From CAUZIB01 sp965205435 (GTDB lineage Bacteria > Acidobacteriota > Vicinamibacteria > Vicinamibacterales > UBA8438), in the NCBI GenBank assembly GCA_965205435.1, contig CBDBHJ010000010.1, positions 1-64,000 of the forward strand: a stretch of DNA of 64,000 bases. Direction: 5' to 3'. Both the position numbers and the translations under genes were made by a program. A model generated the notes under the pieces. That model was not told the DNA's origin. It did no database searches and worked only from the letters and a program-made list of their open reading frames with translations. Positions 18,559 to 27,551 of the stretch are shown piece by piece. Numbering within the stretch: position 1 is the stretch's first letter; each line of letters opens with the position of its first letter.

Positions 18559-18843
18559 CGAGCGTTCGAAGTCCTGCAACGAGTAACTGCCTGACGACGG
18601 CCGCAACCACATACGGAACGAGTCCACTAGAATACGGACGGCTCCCAGCCGCTGGACCTGCAGCTCGAGGCCTTGGTGCGTTAATTCAGCGCGGTGGGCG
18701 AGCAGTGGCCGGCGTGTTGACCATCGCGACCGCCGGCGGGTCATGATCTCGATGTGAAGTCGAGAGTGCATCCGAAGCACACGACAAAGTATCGCGTCGG
18801 GAACTGGGCCGAGTACGACCGAGCCCGCGTGCGGCGAGGGGCG
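18559..18843 (+). pseudogene. Resolvase scrap and IS5 transposase N-terminal fragment
   Basis: Near 18630-18672 the plus strand reads DGSQPLDLQLEAL, which resembles the start of the serine recombinase remnant at 29.9 kb. From about 18757 it reads KSRVHPKHTTKYRVGNWAEY then DRARVRRG, the N-terminus of an IS5-family transposase nearly identical to the one at 25479. The IS1111-type element is inserted at 18844 and the rest is lost. Confidence 0.55.
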
Positions 18844-19287
18844 TATCTGGACTCCTCTGTCAAGCGTAAGAACGAAACCGAGGTTCAACCCGTCGTATGA
18901 GCGACGATGGTTTACCTTCGTCGCGTCTTGGTTATCCGCCGCCGGTGCGAGCACGGGTCAAGGCAGCGCGCAGCGCTCCGCCGGAGGCGGCGTGGCCTTG
19001 ACGCGCGCGGAGCGGGGCGGCATTCGGCGTCTTGGGTTTCGGTCTCCTTCCACTCTCATTCTGCGAGGCGGCACGGCGTCAGACTGCAGGCGTATCTTCG
19101 GCCCCTCGAGGGAGCACGCACGGCTCCGGGCCACGATGGTAAATGCGCGCGGGGATGCCAATCGTTGGTACGGCCCTGTCTGGCCAGCCCCTGTCGTCGG
19201 CGTATCCCCGCGCCGGTCTGACCGGTGTGCCATCCTGTCGCGCGGCAGTCCTCCTGGAGAGATTACGGTTCAGTGGTCACCACGGGG

Positions 19288-19653
19288 CTACGCCGCGATG
19301 CGGGTTTCAGCCACAAAGGGTCGGTCGTCACGCCACACCCGCCACACCATCCGGGCCAGCCGGTTGGCGATCGCGGCGGTGGCAATGTTCGCCCCGCGGC
19401 GCGCGGCAATCGCGCGCGCCCAGGTCCGGAACGGCGTGGTCTTCTGCGGGTTGCCGCTGTGGGACAGCACGGCCCGGGCGCCATGCATGAGCACGGTGCG
19501 GAGATAGCGGTCGCCTTGTTTGCTGATAGCGCCCAGCTGCCGGCGATTCCCGCTGGAGTGTTCGCGCGGCGTGAGCCCCAGATAGCTGGCAAAGTGTCGG
19601 CCCGACGGAAACCGCCGCACGTCGCCGACACACGCGACCAGCGCGGTGGCGTT
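19288..19653 (-). pseudogene. IS1111-type transposase, C-terminal part
   Basis: This encodes ATALVACVGDVRRFPSGRHF, YLGLTPREHSSGNRR and the remaining Tnp_20 domain to the stop. It is separated from its N-terminal half by the IS630 insertion at 19654. Confidence 0.85.
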
Positions 19654-19664
19654 TAAAGCGCTTT

Positions 19665-20280
19665 TCATGACCGTGTGGTGCCCGGATAGCCGCAGTGTCG
19701 AAAGTAATTGCGGCATTCCTCGGGGCTGAAGTGCGGCAGACAGGCGCCGAGGAAAGGCCAGAGGGTTTCGGTGGATCGACAGCGGGCGGCGCGCACGAGG
19801 GCTTTGAGCTTCGCGAAGCAGAGTTCAATGGGATTGAGGTCCGGACTGTAGGGCGGCAGATAGCAGAGCGTGGCGCCGACGCGCTCGATCGCCTGGCGGA
19901 CGCCGGCCACTTTGTGTGCGCTGAGGTTATCGGCGATGACGATGTCCCCGGGATGCAGGGTGGGCACGAGGATCTGTTCGATATAGGCGAGGAAGCTCGC
20001 CCCGTCGATGGCGCCGTCGAAGACCCCGGGCGCGGTCAGGCCAGTCACCCGCAGCGCTGCGAGAAACGTACTGGTCTGCCACCGGGCGCACGGCGCGTGG
20101 TCGTGGACGCGGGCCCCGCGGAGGGCCCGACCATACCGCCGCAGGAGATTGTTCGTCATGCCGGTTTCATCGAGAAAAACCAGGCGTGTCGGATCCCAGG
20201 TCGGCGCGGCGGCGTGCCACACGACCCGCGCGGCCGCGACGTCAGGTCGATCGTGTTCGGAGGGCCGGACCGTTTTTTTT
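19665..20280 (-). CDS. IS630 OrfB (DDE catalytic part)
   Basis: It encodes DRPDVAAARVVWHAAAPTW, then RLVFLDETGMTNNLLRRYG (Asp), IVIADNLSAHKVAGV (Asp) and YLPPYSPDLNPIE (Glu). It has no good start of its own. It continues OrfA in the +1 frame across an A8 tract (T8 at 20273-20280 on the plus strand), so the full transposase needs ribosomal or transcriptional slippage. Confidence 0.8.
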
Positions 20281-20604
20281 GACGGTCACGTCCAGAGCCG
20301 CCACCGCGCGCCAGATCGTCGCCAGACTGGCCGGCGTGCCGAGCGCGTCCTTCAGCTCGGCTACGGTGCGATCCGGTTGCTCCGCGATCAGCGCGGCCAG
20401 GGTGTGCAGGTGCGGCTCCAACATCCGGCGCCGCCCGTGCCGCTGGACGCGCGGCGCGACTTCGCCCGTCTCCCGCCGACGCTGCTTCAACAGCCGCACC
20501 CACGACCCGCTCACGCGGTACTTCACCGCAACGTCCGCGGCCTTCATCCCGGCATCACTGTCGAGCAGGGCCCGTTCTCGGAGATCCATCGAATAGGCTT
20601 GCAT
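20242..20604 (-). CDS. IS630 OrfA (helix-turn-helix part)
   Basis: From ATG 20604 it reads MQAYSMDLRERALLDSDAGM, then KAADVAVKYRVSGSWVRLLK, a winged-helix DNA-binding domain, and ends LDVTVKKNGPALRTRST. The lysine codons KK lie in the A8 slippery tract where OrfB begins in another frame. Confidence 0.8.
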   Translation of the reverse strand: MQAYSMDLRERALLDSDAGMKAADVAVKYRVSGSWVRLLKQRRRETGEVAPRVQRHGRRRMLEPHLHTLAALIAEQPDRTVAELKDALGTPASLATIWRAVAALDVTVKKNGPALRTRST

Positions 20605-20681
20605 CGGTCCTCCTGCATTGGTACATGCAGAAGTACCACGACGAGCCCAAGCAGTACAAGGGCTATCTGAAAAGCGCTTTA

Positions 20682-21348
20682 GTAGGCCGATGCCCGGGAT
20701 GGTGCGGAGGTGCGCCACGTGCGGCACCTGCTGGGCGAGCGCGGCCAGCTCGCGTTCCAGTCCGTGTATCCGCTGCTCGAGCGTCCGGATCTCGTCACAC
20801 AGCGCGGCCAGACTGGGGCGCAAGGCCATCGGGACGGACGCCTCCGCATCTTCGACCAGCGCGCGGACCTGTGGGACGACGTGGCGCGCGCCCACTGGTA
20901 TCGTCACGCCAAACTCGCGGAGCAGTCCGCGCAGCGTATTGAGCCGCGCCGTCCGGGTCCGGACCCACGTCGTGCGCACGCGATGGAGGGACGCGACGGC
21001 TTGCTGCGACACCGACTTGACCGGCACCGGATGGATCTCCTCGTTCCGGGCCGCTTCGAGCAGCGCTTTCGCATCCGCGCGATCGGTCTTATTGCGACGG
21101 ACAGACCGGCGGGTCTCATGCGGGGGCAGCAACTGGACGGTGTGGCCGAGTTGTTCCAGGGTGCGCGCCCAATGGTGCGCCGACCCGCAGGCTTCGAGCA
21201 ACACGGTCGCGGCCGGGCGCTGGGCGAAGAACCGCAGGAACCGGGCCCGGGTCAACCGATGCTCTTCATCCACACGCCCCGTGTGATGCGAGACTGCCAC
21301 TTGAAACACGGACTTGGCGAGGTCAACGGCGATCGTTGTATGTTGCAT
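20682..21348 (-). pseudogene. IS1111-type transposase, N-terminal part
   Basis: It begins MQHTTIAVDLAKSVFQVAVS, with the first DEDD aspartate, then LLEACGSAHHWART and NKTDRADAKALLEAARN, and runs to HLRTIPGIGLL where IS630 interrupts it. The protein frame then continues into IS630 sequence. Confidence 0.85.
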
Positions 21349-21445
21349 CTGGACTCCTCCTCAGCTGTGGCCCGTAGAGGCCGTTTTACCACTGGCACGA
21401 TGATGCCGCACCAGCGGGAGGAGTCCATCCCATCATTGGTGCACG

Positions 21446-21494
21446 GTGCGACCCAGGCAAGGCTGGTCAAAGGGGAGTGACGATGCGGTGACGT
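21446..21494 (+). ncRNA. Group II intron 5' end scrap
   Basis: It begins GTGCGACC and matches the first 48 bases of the intron at 38061 (AGGCAAGGCTGGTCAAAGG) with one inserted C. It lies directly after the end of the IS1111-type element, whose last bases TGCACG can pair with the EBS1-like TGTGCA of that intron. Confidence 0.6.
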
Positions 21495-21835
21495 GTGGGT
21501 GGCGAATTCGTAAGAATTCGATCTATCGCTCGATCTTCATGTCGCGGGAGCCGGAACCATCCGCGAAGTTCTCGCGATGGCGTGCGTGAGATGTGTTGCT
21601 GAAGTACTGCCCTGCTGCGCGATGGCGGGAACGCGGCAGACTCTGCAGGCGGGCGCGTCGCCACGCTCGCCACCGTCTTCGCTGTTCAGATTCACGCCGC
21701 GATCGGCGTCTGATAGAGTCCGCGGCAATGCTCGTCCCAGCGGTAGCGGTCGAGCCGTGCGACATCCTTTCGTATCGGGACGGGCGTCCTGTAGCGCCCC
21801 AGGGTTCTTGGACAGTGGTTTGACGGTATTCGCTT
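21495..21835. other. Rearranged non-coding stretch
   Basis: No convincing gene is present. GTTCTTGGACAGTGG near 21803 resembles an IS3-type terminal repeat and may be the end of the remnant that follows. Confidence 0.35.
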
Positions 21836-21902
21836 CTACGCTGCCGCGTCCAGCCCGACGAGGTCGCGTCGCACCTGGGCGGGGCTTCGATAGTCGTATT
21901 TC
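21836..21902 (-). pseudogene. Possible IS3 transposase C-terminal scrap
   Basis: The minus strand reads YDYRSPAQVRRDLVGLDAAA and stops, resembling the last residues of IS3-type integrase-core transposases. It is cut at 21903 by the 166-bp repeat. Confidence 0.35.
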
Positions 21903-22068
21903 GGTGCTTCCGTCATCAAGTGTTGGTGAAGAGAGCTTAAGCCCTAATCATCCAGATACTTCCAGCCGATTTTGACGCTGGCACCTCTCTGGCACTGAAT
22001 ATCTAGTCTAAGCGGTTTGGTTAGAACGAGATAAGGGCGTGGTAGCAACAGTTGATGGCGGAAGCACC
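21903..22068 (+). repeat. 166-bp inverted-repeat element, copy 3
   Basis: It has the same termini and length as copy 1. It truncates an IS1111-type transposase on its right, whose frame reads into the repeat and ends after the same CFRHQLLLPR-type tail seen at the end of the Calx-beta protein. Confidence 0.9.
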
Positions 22069-22520
22069 ACGCGACGGCTTGCTGCGACACCGACTTGACC
22101 GGCACCGGATGGATCTCCTCGTTCCGGGCCGCTTCGAGCAGCGCTTTCGCATCCGCGCGATCGGTCTTATTGCGACGGACAGACCGGCGGGTCTCATGCG
22201 GGGGCAGCAACTGGACGGTGTGGCCGAGTTGTTCCAGGGTGCGCGCCCAATGGTGCGCCGACCCGCAGGCTTCGAGCAACACGGTCGCGGCCGGGCGCTG
22301 GGCGAAGAACCGCAGGAACCGGGCCCGGGTCAACCGATGCTCTTCATCCACACGCCCCGTGTGATGCGAGACCGCCACTTGAAACACGGACTTGGCGAGG
22401 TCAACGGCGATCGTTGTATGTTGCATCTGGACTCCTCCTCAGCTGTGGCCCGTAGAGGCCGTTTTACCACTGGCACGATGATGCCGCACCAGCGGGAGGA
22501 GTCCATCCCATCATTGGTGC
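22069..22520 (-). pseudogene. IS1111-type element, N-terminal fragment (copy 3)
   Basis: The transposase start at 22426 and the first 119 codons are identical to the other copies, as is the left end to CATTGGTGC at 22520. Everything after VSQQAVA is missing because of the 166-bp repeat. Confidence 0.85.
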
Positions 22521-22565
22521 ACGAATACGGTACGACGTTTCGAGGCAGCAGACCAGACTGAAAGA

Positions 22566-22690
22566 ATGAAGTCGAGGGTTCATCCAAAATACAAGACGAA
22601 ATACCGCGTCAAGAACTGGGCATCCTCCGATCGAGCTCTGGTTCGCCGAGGCGACATCACCATCTGGTTATCTCCGGCGGCCATCGCCGG
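22566..22690 (+). pseudogene. IS5 transposase N-terminal fragment
   Basis: From ATG 22566 it reads MKSRVHPKYKTKYRVKNWAS then SDRALVRRGDITIWLSPAAI, typical of this IS5 group, then loses homology. It is the second of four such fragments in the window. Confidence 0.65.
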
Positions 22691-22738
22691 GTGCTTGTGC
22701 CGGTCGCTGTTGATTCGCCGCGCCGTTACACTGGGGCG

Positions 22739-23838
22739 ATGAATGCGATCGACGAGAGGGCGTGCGGCAAGCCTGGGTGCGACAACTTTGGAAAGCCCGG
22801 CCTCAACATCGTGGGCCACGGCTGGTTTGTGACGAAGTCGGGCCGCCGCCGGCGTTACCGCTGCACAGTATGCGGGGGAACGCTCAGCACGAACACGGGG
22901 ACCGCGTACCGCGGGCTTCGCTGCAGTCGACGGGAGTTCGACCAGGTCGCGAGCCTACGAGTCGAGGGCGTCAGCATTTCTGCGACCGCCCGAGTGACGG
23001 GCCATTCCCGCACCACCATCGCGCGATGGCTCGAGCGAGCCGCGACAGCTGCCGCGTGCTTCAATCACCGGCTGCTGCGCGATTTCGACGTCATTGAGCT
23101 GCAGGCGGATGAACGCTGCACGTTCATCGGCAGCAAGCGCCGCACCCTGTGGCTGTTTGCGACGATCGAGGTGTGTTCCCGCTTGTGGGCCGGTAGTGTT
23201 CTCGGCCGCCGCTCCCATCGCAACACCAAGGCCGCGATCAACGACGTCATCCTCCGCGGACGCCGCGTGGGGTGCCCCCTGATCGCCACCGATGGCGTCG
23301 AGTACTACGTCGGGGTGATGGTGCGCCTCTTGGGTTCAGCGTGCGTCTATGGGCAAGTGCTCAAGACGCGGCGGAACAATCGTGTCGTTCGGGTCGAGCG
23401 GCGCGTGAAGATGGCACGGCGCGCCGGCTGAACGCCGCGCTGTTGGCGTCGGAGGATTCCGAGACCCTGAACACGTCGTTCCTCGAGCGCCTCAACCTCA
23501 CGATTCGTCAAGGGTCGGCGTACTTGCGCCGGCGCTCGCCATGCCACGCTCGTGGCGCAGACCAGCTCCGCGGGCACGTCGAGCTCCTGCGGTGCTACTA
23601 CAATTTCATTCGGCCGCACCGGGCGTTGAGGTTCGGGCGCGAGACCAGGACGCCGGCGATGCAGGCCGGTCTGGTGAGCCAGCGCTTGGCGGTGCGCGAC
23701 ATCTTCACGGCGGGCGGTCTCACGCGACGTATCTTTGTGGCCGTCGTGCACGTGTCCGTGACCGTCCAGCCCACGGAATCTGACGAAGCCGAGCTGTCGA
23801 CGCGCTGCTCGCCGTCGGCTCGGAGACAGGCTGCCTGA
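22739..23838 (+). pseudogene. IS1-family type transposase, frameshifted
   Basis: It opens with a zinc ribbon (CGKPGCDNFGKPG and YRCTVCGGTL), then an HTH (ISATARVTGHSRTTIARWLE) and LQADERCTF with the first catalytic residue, TDGVEYY, and then a shift near 23420. Homology resumes as SEDSETLNTSFLERLNLTIR and CYYNFIRPHRALRFGRE. The shift site has no slippery A-run, so I call it mutational. Expected intact length is about 340-360 residues. Confidence 0.75.
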
Positions 23839-23998
23839 TCAACAGCGAACGGTGCAAGCACCCAGAGCGCGGCCGCCCGTGCAGCTGTGTCAATATTGAC
23901 CATCTGGAACGGTGGAAGACCAGTGGGCTGGCGGGGTCGCCACGCGCCGGCGGCGTTCGTCGAGGGAGAGATCTAGCCTGTTGACGCGACGATAGCCG

Positions 23999-25351
23999 AT
24001 GCGTTTCGAGACGATCCTCACCACGCTCTCCGACGTCGTGTGGGGCCCCCCGATGCTCGTGCTACTCGTCGGCACGGGCGTCTTCCTCACGCTCCGCCTC
24101 CGGGGCCTGCAATTCACCACGCTCGTACCGAGTCTGCGACTCGCGCTGATCGTCCGCGACGAGCCAGGAGGCACGGGGGACGTCTCGCACTATCAGGCAC
24201 TCATGACGGCCTTGGCGGCGACTGTCGGCACCGGCAACATCGCGGGCGTCGCCACCGCCATCGCGGCTGGTGGCCCCGGCGCACTCTTCTGGATGTGGAT
24301 GACCGGTCTGGTCGGCATGGCCACCAAGTTCGCTGAAGCGGTACTGGCCGTGAAATACCGAGTCACCGATGATCGCCACGCTATGGCGGGGGGGCCGATG
24401 TACTACATCGAGCGGGGCCTCGGCTGGCGCTGGCTGGGGATCGTGTTTGCCGGCCTGACCGCCGTGGCCGCCTTTGGCATCGGGAACCTGGTGCAGGCGA
24501 ACTCCGTCGCCGACGCGTTGCGTGCGACCTTCGGCGTGCCGCTCGCTGTTTCGGGAGCCATCATCGCGCTGGCGACGGCGCTCGTCGTGCTGGGCGGCAT
24601 TCAGTCGATTGCGAAAACCGCGAGCGTGATCGTGCCCACGATGATCGTGTTCTATCTGGTCGGCGGGCTGATCGTGCTCGCGATCAACTGGCGGACGCTC
24701 CCAGATATCGCGCTCCACGTATTCAGCGACGCGTTCTCGCCGGCCGCCGCGGCCGGCGGGTTTGCCGGGGCGACCGTGACGCAAGGCATCCGATTCGGCA
24801 TCGCCCGCGGTGTCTTCAGCAACGAGAGCGGTCTGGGCTCAGGCGCGATCGCCGCGGCCGCGGCGCGGGCCCACCATCCGGTCGCCCAAGGCCTCGTGTC
24901 CATGACCCAGACCTTTATTGACACGATCGTCGTGTGCTCGATCACCGGCTTCGCGATCATCGCCACCGGCGCGTGGCAGTCAGGGGACACGGGCGCCGCC
25001 CTCACGACGCGAGCTTTTTCAACAGGGCTGCCGGGCACCTGGGGCGGTGCGATCGTCGCGCTGACTCTGGCGCTGTTCGCCTTCTCGACGATACTCGGCT
25101 GGAGCTACTACGGGGAGAAGGCCCTCGAGTATTTGGTGGGCAGCACGCGGTTCACCCGCCGCTATCGTATGGTCTGGGTGGCCGCGACGTTTGTCGGCGC
25201 CGTCACGAGCCTCCAGGTCGTCTGGGCCGTCGCTGATGTGTTCAACGGGGCGATGGCCATCCCGAATCTCATCGCGCTGGTCCTGCTGTCCGGCGTCGTC
25301 GTGCGTGAAACCACGGACTATCGGGACCGGCGACGGGCGGACGCATCCTGA
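23999..25351 (+). CDS. Sodium:alanine/amino-acid carrier (AGCS family)
   Basis: The protein has 450 residues and many hydrophobic helices. The family signature region reads ALAATVGTGNIAGVATAIAA, followed by GPGALFWMWMTGLVGMATKF, AMAGGPMYYIERGLG and IARGVFSNESGLGSGAIAAA, all characteristic of AGCS (AlsT/DagA-type) carriers. It couples Na+ or H+ to uptake of alanine or glycine across the inner membrane; exact substrate is inference. Length and motifs are complete. No strong ribosome-binding site is visible before ATG 23999. It stands alone between IS remnants. Confidence 0.88.
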   Translation: MRFETILTTLSDVVWGPPMLVLLVGTGVFLTLRLRGLQFTTLVPSLRLALIVRDEPGGTGDVSHYQALMTALAATVGTGNIAGVATAIAAGGPGALFWMWMTGLVGMATKFAEAVLAVKYRVTDDRHAMAGGPMYYIERGLGWRWLGIVFAGLTAVAAFGIGNLVQANSVADALRATFGVPLAVSGAIIALATALVVLGGIQSIAKTASVIVPTMIVFYLVGGLIVLAINWRTLPDIALHVFSDAFSPAAAAGGFAGATVTQGIRFGIARGVFSNESGLGSGAIAAAAARAHHPVAQGLVSMTQTFIDTIVVCSITGFAIIATGAWQSGDTGAALTTRAFSTGLPGTWGGAIVALTLALFAFSTILGWSYYGEKALEYLVGSTRFTRRYRMVWVAATFVGAVTSLQVVWAVADVFNGAMAIPNLIALVLLSGVVVRETTDYRDRRRADAS

Positions 25352-25478
25352 ATACAGCCCGCTCGTGCCCGCGCGTCGGTCGTGGCCGTGACCGGCGTTG
25401 GTGCGCTGATTCAGCGCGGTAGGCGAGCAGTGGCCGGCATGTTGACCATCGCGACCGCCGGCGGGTCATGATCTCGAT

Positions 25479-26003
25479 GTGAAGTCGAGAGTGCATCCGA
25501 CGTACACGACAAGGTATCGCGTCGGGAACTGGGCCGAGTACGACCGAGCCCTCGTGCGGCGAGGCGACGTCACCCTCTGGCTCACGCCCGACGCGATCGC
25601 CACGTGGGCAGCGGCGGGCGTCGGCAGGCGGAGCGGGCAACTCCAGTCTTCCGATCTCGCCATCGAAACCGCCCGGACGCTCAGTCTCCTCTTCCACTGA
25701 CCGTTGCGTCAGACCGAGGGCGTCGTGACCTCGATCTTCGGGATGCTGGGCGTCGATCTCACGGCACCCGATCACACCACGCTCTCGCGACGCGGTCAGC
25801 ATCTCGCCCGCGCGCGTCGGCGCGCCCGCCCGGGCACCAGCCTGCACTTCATCGTTGACAGCACCGGACTGGCCATCGTCGGCGACGGTGAGTGGGCCGC
25901 AGCGACACATGGGGGCCGAGGGCGACGCGGCTGGAGGAAGCTCCATCTCGGCGTGGACGGGTCCCGTGTGATCGTGGCCTGCGCGCTAACTCACCGTGGG
26001 TAA
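25479..26003 (+). pseudogene. IS5-family transposase, stop and 3' truncation
   Basis: The frame starts KSRVHPTYTTRYRVGNWAEY and DRALVRRGDVTLWLTPDAIA, then IETARTLSLLFH followed by a TGA. It continues in the same frame with LRQTEGVVTSIFGML, DHTTLSRRGQHLA, HFIVDSTGLAIVGDGEW (first catalytic Asp) and GWRKLHLGVD. The final third with the Glu is missing. The 25400-25478 leader matches that before the fragment at 18757. Confidence 0.75.
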
Positions 26004-26065
26004 GCCACCGCCTCTGGCGGTGAGACGCGCAGAGGTTCGACCGTTGTAAGGGTTTGTCGAAGAAC

Positions 26066-26410
26066 ATGAGACGGCGTCCGATCATGAACGGCTCAGGTCA
26101 GCAAGGAAGTCGTCAGGAGAGAGTGGCAAAGCGAAACCCACATCCGATGGAATCACGGACATCATGTGGGGTGGCGTTCGAAGCATCGGAACCGGCATTC
26201 TTCCGTCAGCTCCATGTTGGGCGCTGGTACGGCGTGAGCATGGTCGGTGTGGCCGAACTGGGCATCCGCGAATACGTCCGGCGGAAGGAACCAGAGGAGA
26301 AGAAGCACGAGCAGCTGGAACTCAACTTACCGCAGGCCCCTTCGAGGGGGGTGCTTCCGCCATCAACTGTTGCTACCCCGCCCTTATCTCGTTCTAACCA
26401 AACCGCTTAG
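26066..26410 (+). CDS. Uncharacterised gene end, cut by repeat
   Basis: The most gene-like frame reads FFRQLHVGRWYGVSMVGVAE then LGIREYVRRKEPEEKKHEQL, with charged residues of ordinary coding type. The native sequence ends near 26349, where the 166-bp repeat supplies the last codons. I recognise no family and the start is unclear. Confidence 0.3.
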   Translation: MRRRPIMNGSGQQGSRQERVAKRNPHPMESRTSCGVAFEASEPAFFRQLHVGRWYGVSMVGVAELGIREYVRRKEPEEKKHEQLELNLPQAPSRGVLPPSTVATPPLSRSNQTA

Positions 26411-26515
26411 ACTAGATATTCAGTGCCAGAGAGCTGCCAGCGTCAAAATCGGCTGGAAGTATCTGGATGATTAGGGCTTAAGCTCTCTTCACCAACACTT
26501 GATGACGGAAGCACC
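26350..26515 (-). repeat. 166-bp inverted-repeat element, copy 4 (inverted)
   Basis: It is the same 166-bp unit in the opposite orientation, with complete GGTGCTTCCG and CGGAAGCACC ends. It sits between the uncharacterised gene end and an IS3 orfA tail. Confidence 0.9.
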
Positions 26516-26618
26516 ACTCAAGGAGCTCGAGCGAGAGAACACGCAGCTCAAGAAGCTGGTGGCAGACCAGGCGCTCGATAACGCGCTTCTCAAAGAGGTG
26601 GCCTCGGGAAACTTCTAA
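26516..26618 (+). pseudogene. IS3 orfA C-terminal fragment
   Basis: It reads LKELERENTQLKKLVADQAL then DNALLKEVASGNF and stop, the leucine-zipper end of IS2-type OrfA. The N-terminal two-thirds is missing at the repeat boundary. Confidence 0.75.
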
Positions 26619-26716
26619 GCCCGCCCCGACGCCCGTGAGTGGCCTGATCATGAGTCCAGCTCTCTCATAAGAACTGGCTCAACCCTGGGGGGCAGGTCAG
26701 GAACACCTAAAAAACT

Positions 26717-27184
26717 ATGAACGAAACACACATGAAGCGGGCGGTGGCGCTTTCCAAGAGCGGCATGGAGTTGGGGCACGGCGGGCCGTTCGGCGCCGTG
26801 ATCGTCCGGGACGGCACAATCGTCGGCGAGGGCTGGAACGAGGTGCTGAGTTCGAATGACCCCACCGCCCATGCCGAAGTCGTGGCTATCAGGAACGCGT
26901 GCCGCGAGCGGGGGACGTACGACCTGTCGGGCTGCGAGATCTACTCCAGTTGCGAGCCATGCCCCATGTGCCTGAGCGCCATCTACTGGTCACGCATCGG
27001 TAGGGTGTACTTCTCCCTCGGCCGGCATGACGCGGCCGGCATCGAGTTTCGCGACGAGTTCATCTACGAGGAACTGGCGAAGCCGTTCGAGAAGCGGGCG
27101 TTGCCGATGGAACGCGTCCCGTGCGAAGGGGCGCTGGACGTCTTCACCAGCTGGACGCACCTGGCTGGTCACACCACCTACTGA
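26717..27184 (+). CDS. guaD: Guanine deaminase / nucleoside deaminase
   Basis: The protein has 155 residues, the same size as Bacillus GuaD. Zinc-site motifs are present: HAE at residues 52-54 (His ligand and catalytic Glu) and PCPMC with Cys82 and Cys85. The segment DPTAHAEVVAIRNAC and the C-terminal IEFRDEFIYEELAKPFEKR correspond closely to guanine deaminases rather than TadA or cytidine deaminase. It converts guanine to xanthine in the cytoplasm. The ATG follows a weak CAGGAAC. It is intact, flanked by IS remnants, and the stop is 4 bases before the IS6-derived repeat region. Confidence 0.8.
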   Translation: MNETHMKRAVALSKSGMELGHGGPFGAVIVRDGTIVGEGWNEVLSSNDPTAHAEVVAIRNACRERGTYDLSGCEIYSSCEPCPMCLSAIYWSRIGRVYFSLGRHDAAGIEFRDEFIYEELAKPFEKRALPMERVPCEGALDVFTSWTHLAGHTTY

Positions 27185-27188
27185 GGTA

Positions 27189-27297
27189 TTGTCAAGTTGA
27201 GGCCGACGGCCATTCTTGATGCCCAGCATGGCGGGTTCACGGCTGGCTCGAGCCCAGTATCTTGGGGGTCGATCGACGAGCTTTTCGTCAACTTGAC
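27189..27297 (+). repeat. IS6-derived MITE, copy 2
   Basis: It begins TTGTCAAGTTGA and ends TCAACTTGAC at 27297, where IS110 starts. The inner segment AGCCCAGTATCTTGGGGGTC is shared with the copy at 13154. The last two bases of the right repeat are replaced by the IS110 end. Confidence 0.65.
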
Positions 27298-27551
27298 TGT
27301 GAGCATCATTCCGCTGCCTGCCGAGGTCGCTCGGTGACACTGGTGGGTGCCGGCGGGTGGTGGCCTGACCCGCAACTTGACTGACCTACGGTCCTCGCTA
27401 CTGATCTGTCGGTCATCGGCCATCGGCGATGGACACGGCAACCCGTCTGACCGGATGGGCAGTGACCCAATAGGGGCCTGCGGCAACGTCGACCCATCAC
27501 AGTCCTGTCCGCCCATCCGGCCGACGCACCAGCACCCGAGGAGGCCACCCG
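27298..27551 (+). ncRNA. Candidate IS110 bridge RNA region
   Basis: The 254 bases upstream of the transposase are non-coding and conserved with 14565-14817. In IS110-group elements this left end is transcribed as the bridge RNA that pairs with target and donor DNA. Its presence here is inferred from position; I did not fold it. Confidence 0.45.

Larger units (their letters stand above)
19656..20679 (-). mobile_element. IS630-family element
   Basis: Inverted repeats AAGCGCTTTTCA and TGAAAAGCGCTT bound 1024 bp, and the target TA is duplicated at 19654-19655 and 20680-20681, the hallmark of IS630/mariner transposition. It sits inside the IS1111-type transposase. A 3' scrap of a related IS630 lies at 35.4 kb. 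Confidence 0.9.
18844..21442 (-). mobile_element. IS1111-type (IS110 superfamily) element, copy 1, split by IS630
   Basis: It is almost identical to 46721-48293, but an IS630 element is inserted in the transposase. Sub-terminal inverted repeats GGACTCCTC (near 18849) and GAGGAGTCC (near 21418) are present, as expected for the IS1111 group. About 440 bases of non-coding sequence lie beyond the transposase stop (18844-19287). Confidence 0.85.

Noticed and set aside
23598..23903. Minus-strand frame with a signal-like start after the IS1-type gene
   Set aside because: Most of it is antisense to the transposase C-terminus and no family or ribosome-binding site supports it.
13154..27297. Spaced short repeats considered as a CRISPR array
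   Set aside because: Copies are dispersed over kilobases and inverted, not regularly spaced; no cas genes are present. No CRISPR array was seen in the window.
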